From Synechococcales cyanobacterium C42_A2020_086 (GTDB lineage Bacteria > Cyanobacteriota > Cyanobacteriia > Elainellales > Elainellaceae), in NCBI GenBank assembly GCA_015272325.1, contig JACYLU010000033.1:1-64000 (forward strand): a stretch of DNA of 64,000 nt. The letters run 5' to 3'. Below are positions 56,087-64,000 of the stretch, piece after piece. The notes under the pieces are model-generated. The model saw nothing but the letters and a program-made list of their open reading frames with translations. It was not told the DNA's origin and ran no database searches. Each line of letters begins with the position of its first letter. Position 1 is the stretch's first letter. A program made the position numbers and the translations under genes.

Positions 56087-56830
56087 ATGGCTTGGCAGCG
56101 TCCCGACGGGCGGCGACCCGATCAACTTCGTCCTGTTCGCTTTGAGCGGCACTTCACTCGTTTTGCAGCCGGCTCGGTGCTGGCTCACTGTGGCGATACC
56201 CAGGTATTGTGCACTGTGACGGTTCAGCCTGGGGTTCCCAAATTTTTAGAGGGCAGCGGGCAGGGCTGGCTTACTGCCGAATATCGCATGTTGCCCAGCG
56301 CCACACTGCAACGGCAGCCCCGCGAGTTCATGAAACTATCGGGACGGACGCAGGAAATTCAGCGGCTGATTGGGCGAAGCCTGCGGGCAGCGCTCGATAT
56401 GCAAGCCCTAGGTGAACGGACCCTAACGGTGGATGCAGATGTGCTGCAAGCCGATGCCGGCACCCGTACTACTTCCATTACCGGCGGCTTTGTTGCCCTC
56501 TGCGATGCCATTACCAGCCTGCTCAAAAGTGGTGAGCTGCAACAGTCGCCAATTCGCCACCAAGTTGCCGCCATTTCGGTGGGGTTACTCGATAGGCAGC
56601 CGTTTCTGGATCTCAATTACCCCGAGGATGTAGCAGCTACCACAGACTTTAATGTGGTGATGAATGACGATCTCGCGCTTATCGAGATACAAGGCACGGC
56701 GGAGGAAGGCAGCTTTAACCGGCGTCAGCTCGATCAGATTTTGGACATGGCCGAGAAGGGCATCAAGGAACTCATGGAGCTACAGCGCCGGGCACTGCAA
56801 TCGCCCGAGCCTGCCTCGTCGGTGAACTAG
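56087..56830 (+). CDS. rph: Ribonuclease PH
   Basis: Phosphorolytic 3'-5' exoribonuclease that trims tRNA 3' ends, a homohexamer. The start [28 protein letters not shown], then [14 protein letters not shown], the phosphate-binding RxxR region in [19 protein letters not shown], and [23 protein letters not shown] are all canonical. It is 247 aa. The last codons and stop are duplicated by a 12-bp tandem repeat (56818-56841). Confidence 0.96.
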   Translation: MAWQRPDGRRPDQLRPVRFERHFTRFAAGSVLAHCGDTQVLCTVTVQPGVPKFLEGSGQGWLTAEYRMLPSATLQRQPREFMKLSGRTQEIQRLIGRSLRAALDMQALGERTLTVDADVLQADAGTRTTSITGGFVALCDAITSLLKSGELQQSPIRHQVAAISVGLLDRQPFLDLNYPEDVAATTDFNVVMNDDLALIEIQGTAEEGSFNRRQLDQILDMAEKGIKELMELQRRALQSPEPASSVN

Positions 56831-56841
56831 TCGGTGAACTA
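56818..56841. repeat. 12-bp duplication over the rph stop codon
   Basis: GTCGGTGAACTA occurs twice head to tail (56818-56829, 56830-56841). The first copy spans the end of rph; the TAG stop (56828-56830) straddles the junction. Confidence 0.95.
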
Positions 56842-57029
56842 AAGGTAAACTAAAACTTTTCTTTAATGATGCACGGCGGATTAGCCGAGGGATGCAATGC
56901 TAGAATCAGGCAAGACTTCCAATTGCCTCTAAATCCGAGCGGGTTACCGGACAAAGCACTGGCTAACTCGGGTCCGCGAGTGATTTGCATAATGAATCTG
57001 TTAAGCCTGTCTGACTCATTTCAATTGCA

Positions 57030-58949
57030 ATGGTAACAACTCCTTCAAAACCGCTTGTTGATACCCCGAAAGTCTCTAAGGTTGAAGGCATCAAGGAACG
57101 TAGCCATGGGCTGCGGGAGCCAGTTGCTACAGAGCTTTTGCAGGATACGACGCACTTCAGTGAAGACGGGATCCAAATTCTGAAATTCCACGGGTCCTAT
57201 CAGCAAGACAACCGCGACAACCGGATCAAGGGTCAGGAAAAGGATTATCAGTTTATGCTGCGCACGCGCAATCCGGGCGGTTTTATTCCGGCGCAGCTAT
57301 ACCTGACGCTTGATCAACTCTCGGAAGAATACGGTAACCATACCCTGCGAGCCACGACCCGGCAAGGGTTCCAGATTCATGGCGTTCTCAAGCAAAACCT
57401 GAAGACGGTGTTTGCTGCCATCATCCGCAACATGGGATCGACTCTGGGTGCCTGTGGCGATCTCAACCGCAATGTCATGGCACCTCCGGCTCCCTACAAG
57501 AATCGCCCCGACTATACCTATGCGCGGGAGTATGCCGACCGCATTGCTGACCTGCTGATGCCCCAAACCGGTGCCTACTATGAAATCTGGCTAGACGGCG
57601 AAAAGGTGATCACCGCTGAACCCCACCCAGATGTGGTCGCTGCGCTGCATCGCAATGGCAGTGGCACCCTCTTCCACGATCACGAGGAGCCAATCTACGG
57701 CACCTACTACATGCCGCGCAAATTCAAGTGCTGCATTACAGTGCCCGGCGATAATTCGGTGGATCTGTTCTCTCAGGATGTCGGTCTCGTCGTGATCACC
57801 AATGCTCAGGGCGAGCTAGAAGGGTTTAATGTCTTTGCGGGCGGTGGCTTGGGTCGCACCCACAACAAGGAAGAAACCTTTGTGCGGATGGCCGATCCCA
57901 TTGGCTATGTCGATAAAGACGACATTTACGACCTGATGAAGGCGATTGTTGCGACTCAGCGTGACCATGGCGATCGAGCGAACCGGCGGCATGCCCGCAT
58001 GAAGTACCTGATTCATGACTGGGGTGTGGATCGCTTCCGGCAAACCGTGGAGGGTTACTTTGGCAAGCCGATCCAGCCGTTGCGTCCGCTGCCCGAGTTC
58101 AAGTATCTTGACTTCTTGGGCTGGCACGAACAGGGCGATGGTAAACTCTTCCTCGGTATCTCGGTGGAAAACGGACGCATCAAAGACGAGGGCAGCTTTC
58201 TGCTGAAAACGGCGCTACGCGAAATCACCACGCGCTTCTCGCTGCCTATGCGGCTGACGCCTCACCAAAACATCCTGCTCTACGAAATCGATCCGGGCGA
58301 TCAGGCCGAAATTCAAGCTATTCTCGACCGCTGCGGCGTTCAGCGCGAAACAGCGATTGATCCGCTGGTACGCTACTCGATGGCTTGCCCAGCCTTGCCG
58401 ACCTGTGGTTTAGCCATCACCGAATCCGAACGCGCCCTGCCCGGAATCCTAGAGCGAGTGCGGGCCCTGCTAGATAAGGTGGGTCTGCGCCAAGAGCACT
58501 TTGTGGTGCGAATGACCGGTTGCCCTAACGGTTGTGCCCGTCCCTATCTGGCGGAGTTGGGCTTTGTGGGGCAGTCGCCAGAAGCTTATCAGGTCTGGCT
58601 CGGTGCCAACGCTAGCCAAACTCGCATGGCAGAACCCTACCTCGACAATATGCCGATTGCCGATCTAGAAACAACGCTCGAGCCGCTGTTTGTCTACTTC
58701 AAGCAAAACCGCAAGCGAGGTAAAACCCCCGAGCGCTTTGGTGATTTCTGCCATCGCGTTGGGTTTGAGGCGCTGCGTCAGTTTGCTGCCACCTACGAAC
58801 CGGCGGTCAGTAAGGGTAAGCCGCGGTATCGCATTGGCGTTCGCGATGAGGTGTATACCCGGCTGAAGGCGGCCGCTGAGCATCAGGGCAAGCCAATGAC
58901 CGAACTAGTCAACGCTGCCATCGAAGCTTATCTGCAAACGCTGGAATAA
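57030..58949 (+). CDS. sir: Ferredoxin-dependent sulfite reductase
   Basis: Reduces sulfite to sulfide with six electrons from ferredoxin, using siroheme and a [4Fe-4S] cluster. The cluster ligands are in [12 protein letters not shown] and [14 protein letters not shown]. Siroheme/sulfite-site residues lie in [11 protein letters not shown] and [11 protein letters not shown]. The enzyme core ends near residue 590. The last 43 residues (about 597-639) form an extra module, [20 protein letters not shown] then [19 protein letters not shown], that looks like a ribbon-helix-helix DNA-binding domain. No cys genes adjoin it. Confidence 0.96.
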   Translation: MVTTPSKPLVDTPKVSKVEGIKERSHGLREPVATELLQDTTHFSEDGIQILKFHGSYQQDNRDNRIKGQEKDYQFMLRTRNPGGFIPAQLYLTLDQLSEEYGNHTLRATTRQGFQIHGVLKQNLKTVFAAIIRNMGSTLGACGDLNRNVMAPPAPYKNRPDYTYAREYADRIADLLMPQTGAYYEIWLDGEKVITAEPHPDVVAALHRNGSGTLFHDHEEPIYGTYYMPRKFKCCITVPGDNSVDLFSQDVGLVVITNAQGELEGFNVFAGGGLGRTHNKEETFVRMADPIGYVDKDDIYDLMKAIVATQRDHGDRANRRHARMKYLIHDWGVDRFRQTVEGYFGKPIQPLRPLPEFKYLDFLGWHEQGDGKLFLGISVENGRIKDEGSFLLKTALREITTRFSLPMRLTPHQNILLYEIDPGDQAEIQAILDRCGVQRETAIDPLVRYSMACPALPTCGLAITESERALPGILERVRALLDKVGLRQEHFVVRMTGCPNGCARPYLAELGFVGQSPEAYQVWLGANASQTRMAEPYLDNMPIADLETTLEPLFVYFKQNRKRGKTPERFGDFCHRVGFEALRQFAATYEPAVSKGKPRYRIGVRDEVYTRLKAAAEHQGKPMTELVNAAIEAYLQTLE

Positions 58950-59043
58950 TAGAGAGCTACTGGAATAGCTAGCTGCCGGAATGTGCTGCTGGTTGAGCAA
59001 GGGTTACAGAGCGCTAGGAGGTTGAGTCACTGATGAGTCTCAC

Positions 59044-60663
59044 CTACCAGGAGCGCAAGGCTCGCAATTGCGGAGTCTTCTTGAGCTGATGGGCCTGCAT
59101 CCGGGTGAGGACGTCATCGAGAATGGTGACTGCCTCAGCTACATAACTGCCCTTATTGAGCATGACACACTCCGCCCGCTCAGCCATGGCAGCATCGGTG
59201 ATTTCGCCTCGGGAGGGCACGCCGGTCTTCACCAGGTTTTCCAACACTTGCGTAGCCCAGATCACCGGCACATGGGCAGCTTCGCAAAGCCAGAGGATCT
59301 CCTCTTGGATCTCGGCAAGCCGCTGGTAGCCAATTTCCACGGCTAGGTCGCCCCGAGCGATCATCACACCAAAGGGCTGTTTGCCTGCCGCATGGACAAT
59401 CAGCTCGGGCAGGTTGCGCACCGCTTCTGGCGTCTCGATTTTAGCCACAATCGCCGGCACCGTGGCTCGTTCACCTAGGCGCTGGGCTAGCTGCTGCTGC
59501 AACTGTTCAATATCGGCAGCAGTTTGCACAAAGGAATAGCCGATAATGTCGGCGTGGGAAACCACAAAATCCAGATCTTGTAGATCTTTGTCGGTTAGCG
59601 GGCTGATGGAGAGTACCGTATCGGGGAAGTTCAACCCTTTATCGGGCTTCAGTTTTGCTCCCTCAGATTTGACGTGGGTGATTTCTAGCAGCACTCCAGG
59701 GGGCTGATCTGGAGCAGATGGGTAGCCGGTCTCGATAACTGTAGCGCCAATCTTGCCATCATCAATCCAGACGGCGGCACCCGGACTCAAGGAATCGAGG
59801 ATCTCAGGGATTGAGCAGCCAGCTTGGACCAGATCCGTTCCATTAGACAACCTATTAGACAACCTATCAGAGTCGTTGCCACCATCAGCGCAACTGCCCT
59901 CATTCTCTACAGCAGGCTCTACAGCCTCTACAGCAGGCGGTGCAAACGGAGTAAGCAACACCCGATCGCCCAGGAAAATTCGCCGCTTATCGCGGGGGAA
60001 ACGCACAGCCAAGGTGCGGGGTTTTGGTCCACCCAAATCCATAAGGATCTTGCAGGAGCGGTTTAGGTCTTGCTCAGCCCGACGCACATGCTCTACCATC
60101 GCCAACCACTGACTAGCGCTATCGTGAGCGCAGTTAATCCGGACACAAGCCGCGCCCCGCTGCAGTAATTCCTTCACAAAATCGTAGTGCTCAGCCGCTT
60201 CTGTGGGCAGGGTGACCATAATCCGCACCCGTCGCCGAGGGTCGGTTGGTCCAAAGAGTTCCTCTGTATGCTGATGTAATAGCCGTTCCCCATCAAAGAA
60301 ATCGTCGAGAGTGGGTCGGGGTGGTAGAGTGCTGGGATCAACCTGGCATAGCGAGCCTAATGTTGCTATCACCGCATCCAGATTTGGCATCACTTGCGCT
60401 TCAATGCGCCCCAGCGACGACAGTCCCCAAGGTCTAAGGGCAGCTTGCAGCGGTCGCAAATCCTGCCGGCGCAACGCCAGATAATAGGCGAGGTTAAGGG
60501 CACTGTTGCTGAACCCTGGTCGCTGCAGATGGGGTTGCCAGCGCTCAAACGTGGACTGCCCTTCACTATAGACGGTCTGCCGCAGGGTTTGCAGCTCAGC
60601 CAGCAGCTCTCGCGGATCGCTCAGCTGAGCCGTGGCACGTGGTTTCAGCCCGTTAGGTTGCAT
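59044..60663 (-). CDS. Atypical pyruvate kinase paralogue
   Basis: 539-aa protein of the pyruvate kinase superfamily. Residues 1-143 form a helical N-terminal extension. The barrel starts at RRVRIMVTLP and has DLGGPKPRT, KGLNFPDT, VAKIETPEA (catalytic Lys and Mg ligand Glu), IARGDLAVEIG and WATQVLENLVKTGVPSRGEITDAA. The first metal/phosphate motif is changed (RINCAHDS instead of the usual RxNFSHG). The allosteric C-terminal domain is missing. A repeat-derived loop of about 35 residues (242-276) sits in the B-domain position. It is probably a second pyk-like gene with altered regulation or substrate. Confidence 0.88.
   Translation of the reverse strand: MQPNGLKPRATAQLSDPRELLAELQTLRQTVYSEGQSTFERWQPHLQRPGFSNSALNLAYYLALRRQDLRPLQAALRPWGLSSLGRIEAQVMPNLDAVIATLGSLCQVDPSTLPPRPTLDDFFDGERLLHQHTEELFGPTDPRRRVRIMVTLPTEAAEHYDFVKELLQRGAACVRINCAHDSASQWLAMVEHVRRAEQDLNRSCKILMDLGGPKPRTLAVRFPRDKRRIFLGDRVLLTPFAPPAVEAVEPAVENEGSCADGGNDSDRLSNRLSNGTDLVQAGCSIPEILDSLSPGAAVWIDDGKIGATVIETGYPSAPDQPPGVLLEITHVKSEGAKLKPDKGLNFPDTVLSISPLTDKDLQDLDFVVSHADIIGYSFVQTAADIEQLQQQLAQRLGERATVPAIVAKIETPEAVRNLPELIVHAAGKQPFGVMIARGDLAVEIGYQRLAEIQEEILWLCEAAHVPVIWATQVLENLVKTGVPSRGEITDAAMAERAECVMLNKGSYVAEAVTILDDVLTRMQAHQLKKTPQLRALRSW
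59842..59937. repeat. In-frame tandem repeats inside the pyruvate-kinase-like gene
   Basis: ATTAGACAACCT occurs at 59842-59853 and 59854-59865. CTCTACAGCAGG occurs at 59905-59916 and 59926-59937, with CTCTACAGC between. All units are multiples of three, so the frame is kept, giving RLSNRLSN and AVEAVEPAVE. Confidence 0.9.
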
Positions 60664-61107
60664 AATTTCAATGAGTGGACGGGTTATGCAGGAAAGCTCC
60701 AGGATGAGCAGTACTCAACACCATGCTCTTTCCTTTGCTCCAACTTTCCAGAATGGACCCTAGCATTGGACCAGCCTACCCCTAGTCTACCTTCAACTCG
60801 CTAGGCATCACACATTCCGGTCAAATTCCACATGTATGAATCCCCTTGCCATTCCTAGTCCGACGCCTTCAACTCGCTAGGCATCACACATTCCGGTCAA
60901 ATGCTACACCCTCTAAGGCAGCCGTGAGTTAATAGCAGGTTAACTCGCTGTTGTTCCAGGATTAAGTTCTCGGTCAAGGCAGGCGGTAGCTCTGCAATGC
61001 AGGAATGCTGCGGTACGATAAAGTTAACATTAGGAGACTCACTCGCCGCAGTGATTTGGCTTGCTCTGCCCCCACTGTTCTGCTCACACAAGGAGCGCGG
61101 TTTTATC
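60664..61107. other. Intergenic, pyruvate-kinase-like gene to vipp1/pspA
   Basis: About 444 bp, divergent promoters, no gene. It contains the 37-bp direct repeat listed separately. Confidence 0.5.
60790..60902. repeat. 37-bp perfect direct repeat, 76-bp offset
   Basis: A 37-mer beginning CCTTCAACTCGCTAGGCATC is present at 60790-60826 and again, identical, at 60866-60902. A preceding CCTAGTC (60781 and 60854) extends the similarity with a 3-base shift. The 39 bases between copies are unique. Confidence 0.95.
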
Positions 61108-61869
61108 ATGGGAATATTAGACCGATTGGGACGGGTCCTGCGATCGAATCTGAATAGTTGGCTCGGTCAGGTGGAAGATCCAGAGAAGATTCTGGAGCAG
61201 ACGGTGCAAGACATGCAGGATGACCTGATCAGGCTGCGGCAGGCGGTGGCCCAAGCCATTGCCACTCAGAAACGTACCGAGCGGCAGTGTTCCCAAGCCC
61301 AGGCGAATGCCGAAGAGTGGTATCGGCGGGCCCAGCTGGCACTGCAAAAAGGAGATGAATCCCTGGCTCGGGAGGCGTTGAGCCGCCGCAAGTCCTTTCA
61401 AGATACCGCAGAAACCCTTGCAGCTCAGATTCGGCAGCAGAGCGGCATTGTCAGCAAGCTGAAGGACAATATGCGGACGTTAGAAACTAAGCTGGCGGAA
61501 GCAAAGACCAAAAAAGATATGTATATTGCTCGGGCCCGCTCAGCCCAGGCGTCTCAACGGCTGAATGAGATGCTGGGCAACGTGGGAACAGGGGAGGCGA
61601 TGGCCGCCTTTGAACGCATGGAGCAACGAGTACTGCAAATGGAGGCTCAAGCCGAAGCTGTTGCTGAAATTAACGCCGGGAGCGATCTCGAAAGACGCTT
61701 CAAGGCCCTAGAACGGGGCAGCATCGACGAGGATCTAGAGGCGCTGAAGGCTAAACTGGCGGGCAGTTCCTCAGCAGCAAGTCTACCTGCTGCACCCTCG
61801 TCTCGGGCAGCCAACGCTGAGATCGACGCCGATCTGGAACGACTGCGGGCGCGGCTCGAAGAAAACTAG
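61108..61869 (+). CDS. vipp1: PspA/IM30 (Vipp1) family membrane-remodelling protein
   Basis: 253-aa coiled-coil protein of the ESCRT-III-like PspA/Vipp1 family. It starts MGILDRLGRVLRSNLNSW, the amphipathic helix that inserts in membranes, followed by EDPEKILEQTVQDMQDDL, AIATQKRTERQCSQAQANAEEWYRRAQLALQKG and KTKKDMYIARARSAQASQRLNEMLG, very close to cyanobacterial Vipp1. A Ser/Ala linker and a short final helix (IDADLERLRARLEEN) give a Vipp1-like C-terminal extension. Distinguishing Vipp1 from PspA needs a tree. AAGGAG is 12 bases upstream of the ATG. Its stop shares CTAG with the convergent holA stop. Confidence 0.92.
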   Translation: MGILDRLGRVLRSNLNSWLGQVEDPEKILEQTVQDMQDDLIRLRQAVAQAIATQKRTERQCSQAQANAEEWYRRAQLALQKGDESLAREALSRRKSFQDTAETLAAQIRQQSGIVSKLKDNMRTLETKLAEAKTKKDMYIARARSAQASQRLNEMLGNVGTGEAMAAFERMEQRVLQMEAQAEAVAEINAGSDLERRFKALERGSIDEDLEALKAKLAGSSSAASLPAAPSSRAANAEIDADLERLRARLEEN

Positions 61870-62858
61870 CGTTTTGCTGGCTCAAAGAGTTGGCAGAGTT
61901 CGATGACTTTGGTGTGCAGGAGTACGACCGGTTCAGCTCCCATTTTCAACCCAAACTCTAGCTCGAGCAGCAGCGGCAGTGCTTGCAGCAAGCTCTCGAG
62001 GTGCAGAGAGCGGACTTCCTGCTGCAAGAAATAAATTTGTTTGGGATTATTTACCTCAGCTGCACGGGCAATGGTGCGCTCATCCCGTTCGCCCGCTTCG
62101 GTCATCAGCTTCACCCACAGCCGGGTGCGAAACTGCCCCACAAGGGTGCTTACTATTCGCAGCGGTGGCTCGTTGCGGTTAAGCAAATCGGACACCAAGG
62201 ATAGCGCTTTGCTAGTATGACCCTGGCGAATTGCGGTTGCCAACTGCAAACTGCTTTGAGTAGAGGTAGTAATCAGGGCCGCTACGGTGGCTTCGTCTAG
62301 GGGGTGCTTGGATTGGCCAGCGTAGAGGTGAAGTTTGTCGACTTCCATATAGAGCTGACGCGAATGGTTACCCACTGCCTCGACGAGCAACTGCACCGCG
62401 CCAGCAGTGAGCTTGACGCCCCTTTCATGAGCGACCTGCCGCACATGCTGAGCAAGCTGATCCGTTTTCCAGGGGGCAATCGGCGTGAATTCCCGGATCT
62501 CGGCATAGCGCTGCAGCAGCTTTGTAGACTTGAGGCGACCATCGGGCTTAGCCGAACTAGTGAACAGCAGCACTGTTGTCTCGGGTAGCACCGGCAGCGT
62601 GCGCTCTAGCTCCACGAGCAGGTCCTCTGGACAGCGCTGCCCCAGCGTGGTTTCCGCCAACCACACCATGCGTTGACCTGCACCAAAGGGGGCGGTCATG
62701 GCCAGATTCAAGCCCTGAATAATGGCATCGGGCTGCTCGGGCGACAGCTTCGTGTAGTTGAAATCAGCCCATTGCGGATCGAGACAGGTGGTGCGAAGGG
62801 CCGTCACCGCCCGATTCAGGACAAATTCATCTTCTCCCCAGAAAAAATAGATTGGCAT
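61866..62858 (-). CDS. holA: DNA polymerase III delta subunit
   Basis: 330-aa clamp-loader subunit that opens the sliding clamp. It begins MPIYFFWGEDEFVLNRAV, typical of cyanobacterial HolA, and continues with TTVLLFTSSAKPDGRLKSTKLLQRY, RQLYMEVDKLHLYAG and LLNRNEPPLRIVSTLVGQFRTRLWVK. ATG 62858 is chosen; an in-frame codon at 62927 precedes the conserved fold. The gene overlaps vipp1/pspA tail to tail by four bases. Confidence 0.92.
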   Translation of the reverse strand: MPIYFFWGEDEFVLNRAVTALRTTCLDPQWADFNYTKLSPEQPDAIIQGLNLAMTAPFGAGQRMVWLAETTLGQRCPEDLLVELERTLPVLPETTVLLFTSSAKPDGRLKSTKLLQRYAEIREFTPIAPWKTDQLAQHVRQVAHERGVKLTAGAVQLLVEAVGNHSRQLYMEVDKLHLYAGQSKHPLDEATVAALITTSTQSSLQLATAIRQGHTSKALSLVSDLLNRNEPPLRIVSTLVGQFRTRLWVKLMTEAGERDERTIARAAEVNNPKQIYFLQQEVRSLHLESLLQALPLLLELEFGLKMGAEPVVLLHTKVIELCQLFEPAKR

Positions 62859-63123
62859 GGCATGGGTCAGTGGTGTCAGGTGGCAGCTGTTCTGGAGTCG
62901 CACCGTTGGCTGTAGGATATTGTTCAAGCCCAGAGGCTCTGCGATCCCATCTCAATACGCGCCAAGAAACGGTGAATTTTGAGTTGGGGTTGAGTGGATT
63001 AGGGGACACCGATCTCGGTCTAATTCTTTGTAAGATGACAGGGGGATGGGGTTCCTGTCCCGCAGTTGATGTTTAGCTTGTACAGCTACAGCCTATACCC
63101 ATTGGAACGCGAGGCAAGCAAGA

Positions 63124-63912
63124 TTGGACGACACCTATCAAGTTTATGTGAATCGAGTGGCACCGATGACTGTTCCCGAGGCTTTTCAGTCTCAGGTGCA
63201 GTACATTCAGCCGTCCCCTAAGTTTTACCGTGATGCTACCGGAGAGATTCAACCCGCTGATTTTCCGGGCTACACGGTCATTTCGCCGCCTTGGGCAGAT
63301 GATGATCACAACAACGACTTTTTTACTCATCTGCAAACCTACCAACAGCAGATATTGCAGCAGCTAGAGCCGGGGCTAGTGATTCCGGTACCCGCCCAAA
63401 GCTTTCACTTCACATTGGCTGATCTGATTTGGGCCAGCGCCTATCGACACGCCATTGAAGATCCCACCTTTGAGCAGCAGTTGCACGAGCGCGTTGCCCA
63501 AAGTTTTGCCAAGAGCCAATCCAAGGTGCAATCGCCAAAACCGATCTATTGGCAGATCCTTGGGCTGTTCTTGCGGACTCGCGCCATTGGCGTTTGCTTG
63601 GTGCCAAAAGACGAGGACTCCTATGAACGAGTGCTGGAGCTGCGGCGCGCGATTTACCAAAACCCAGATTTGATCGCTCTTGGTGTAGAGCAGCAGTACA
63701 ACTTTACCGCCCATATCACCCTGGGCTATTTCGGTGAGGGTGCCGCTACCGTAGATCGCGAACAGCTCAGCCAGACGCTCATTCACCTGAATGATTACTG
63801 GTTAGAAGCAGAGCCTCAGGAAATCTGGGTGCATCGGGCAGAGCTGCGCAAGTTCGACGACATGACGTGGTATTACCGGGAACCTCATTGGGCCACAGTA
63901 CAGTTTTATTAA
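63124..63912 (+). CDS. DUF1868 2H-phosphoesterase-like protein
   Basis: 262-aa protein with two H-x-T/S-type motifs, FHFTLADL (about residue 98) and AHITLGYFG (about residue 199), the signature of 2H phosphoesterases that act on 2',3'-cyclic or tRNA-splicing phosphodiesters. It resembles the DUF1868 family. The TTG start at 63124 is weak, but the N-terminus DDTYQVYVNRVAPMTVPEAF looks conserved; an ATG at 63166 is the alternative. The final 12 bases are duplicated past the stop codon. Confidence 0.82.
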   Translation: MDDTYQVYVNRVAPMTVPEAFQSQVQYIQPSPKFYRDATGEIQPADFPGYTVISPPWADDDHNNDFFTHLQTYQQQILQQLEPGLVIPVPAQSFHFTLADLIWASAYRHAIEDPTFEQQLHERVAQSFAKSQSKVQSPKPIYWQILGLFLRTRAIGVCLVPKDEDSYERVLELRRAIYQNPDLIALGVEQQYNFTAHITLGYFGEGAATVDREQLSQTLIHLNDYWLEAEPQEIWVHRAELRKFDDMTWYYREPHWATVQFY

Positions 63913-63924
63913 CAGTTTTATTAA
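63901..63924. repeat. 12-bp duplication over the DUF1868 stop codon
   Basis: CAGTTTTATTAA occurs twice head to tail (63901-63912, 63913-63924). The TAA stop at 63910-63912 ends the first copy and is duplicated in the second. Confidence 0.95.
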
Positions 63925-63975
63925 AACTATTAAAGTCCGGCCGTGTTTAAGAGAGCGGTTGCCAGGAGGTTCAGC

Positions 63976-64000
63976 ATGGCTTCCTTGAATCATCCCATCC
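63976..64000 (+). CDS. Start of a truncated gene at the right edge
   Basis: Only the first eight codons (MASLNHPI) are in the window. AGGAGG at 63964-63969, six bases before the ATG, makes a real start likely. The product cannot be named. Confidence 0.55.

Noticed and set aside
60394-60804. 136-codon plus-strand frame running out of the pyruvate-kinase-like gene
   Set aside because: Mostly antisense to the real gene, with no similarity to anything known.

Overview
The window is cyanobacterial chromosome. The evidence is a ferredoxin-dependent sulfite reductase, a Vipp1/PspA-type protein, a pilMNOQ cluster without pilP, a single-RRM RNA-binding protein, the ybeY-dgkA-trpG neighbourhood, a lone ureA, and several proteins recognisable as cyanobacterial families (DUF3285, the so-called Mo-nitrogenase C-terminal domain, DUF1868). 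Base composition looks mid-50s %GC, and the cyanobacterial palindrome HIP1 (GCGATCGC) is nearly absent: I found two exact copies by eye. A Leptolyngbya-like or other non-HIP1-rich lineage would fit, but the genus is a guess. No phage, insertion sequence, CRISPR array, rRNA or plasmid feature is visible. The window reads as core genome with gene-poor patches.

Layout. 0-9 kb: argB, then aroK translationally coupled to recQ, tRNA-Gln(UUG), orphan ureA, overlapping xseB/xseA, and recA with a near-match LexA box far upstream. 9-16 kb: panB, an unknown 128-aa protein preceded by a perfect LexA-type palindrome, a fused 5-oxoprolinase, an RRM protein, pepP. 16-21 kb: a Tat-type metallo-beta-lactamase-fold protein lacking the metal motif, then DUF3285-ybeY-dgkA-trpG, then a LysR regulator divergent from a pirin with two perfect inverted repeats between them. 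21-29 kb: radical SAM protein, TPR protein, gamma-glutamyltransferase-like acylase, small membrane protein, NCS1 permease, receiver-only regulator. 29-35 kb: two tandem paralogous sensor kinases without an adjacent full response regulator, a 1.1-kb gene-free stretch, and a secreted Ca-binding repeat protein. 36-43 kb: dnaB (no intein), zinc alcohol dehydrogenase, TerB-like/Mo-nitrogenase-C protein, small EamA/SMR transporter half, and the HU-cobD-oxidoreductase operon. 43-49 kb: pilMNOQ for type IV pili. 50-64 kb: sugar ABC binding lipoprotein, DUF2288, PAS kinase, YjbQ-type protein, a candidate small exported peptide, a CobA-like protein without P-loop, rph, sir, an atypical pyruvate kinase, vipp1/pspA, holA, DUF1868, and the first codons of another gene at the right edge.

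How the genes relate. DNA maintenance is well represented (recQ, xseAB, recA, dnaB, holA, HU), and three sites resemble the cyanobacterial LexA box. Pilus assembly forms one divergently bounded cluster. Primary metabolism is scattered in single genes and short operons.

The most striking thing not explained by genes is a window-wide habit of 10-21 bp two-copy tandem duplications in intergenic DNA. Several sit exactly on stop codons, and one pair expands a loop inside the pyruvate-kinase gene. I saw no obviously new multi-gene defence or biosynthetic system. The best leads are the degenerate-active-site families (MBL fold, CobA-like, MerA-like), the DNA-binding-like tail on sulfite reductase, and the LysR/pirin operators.
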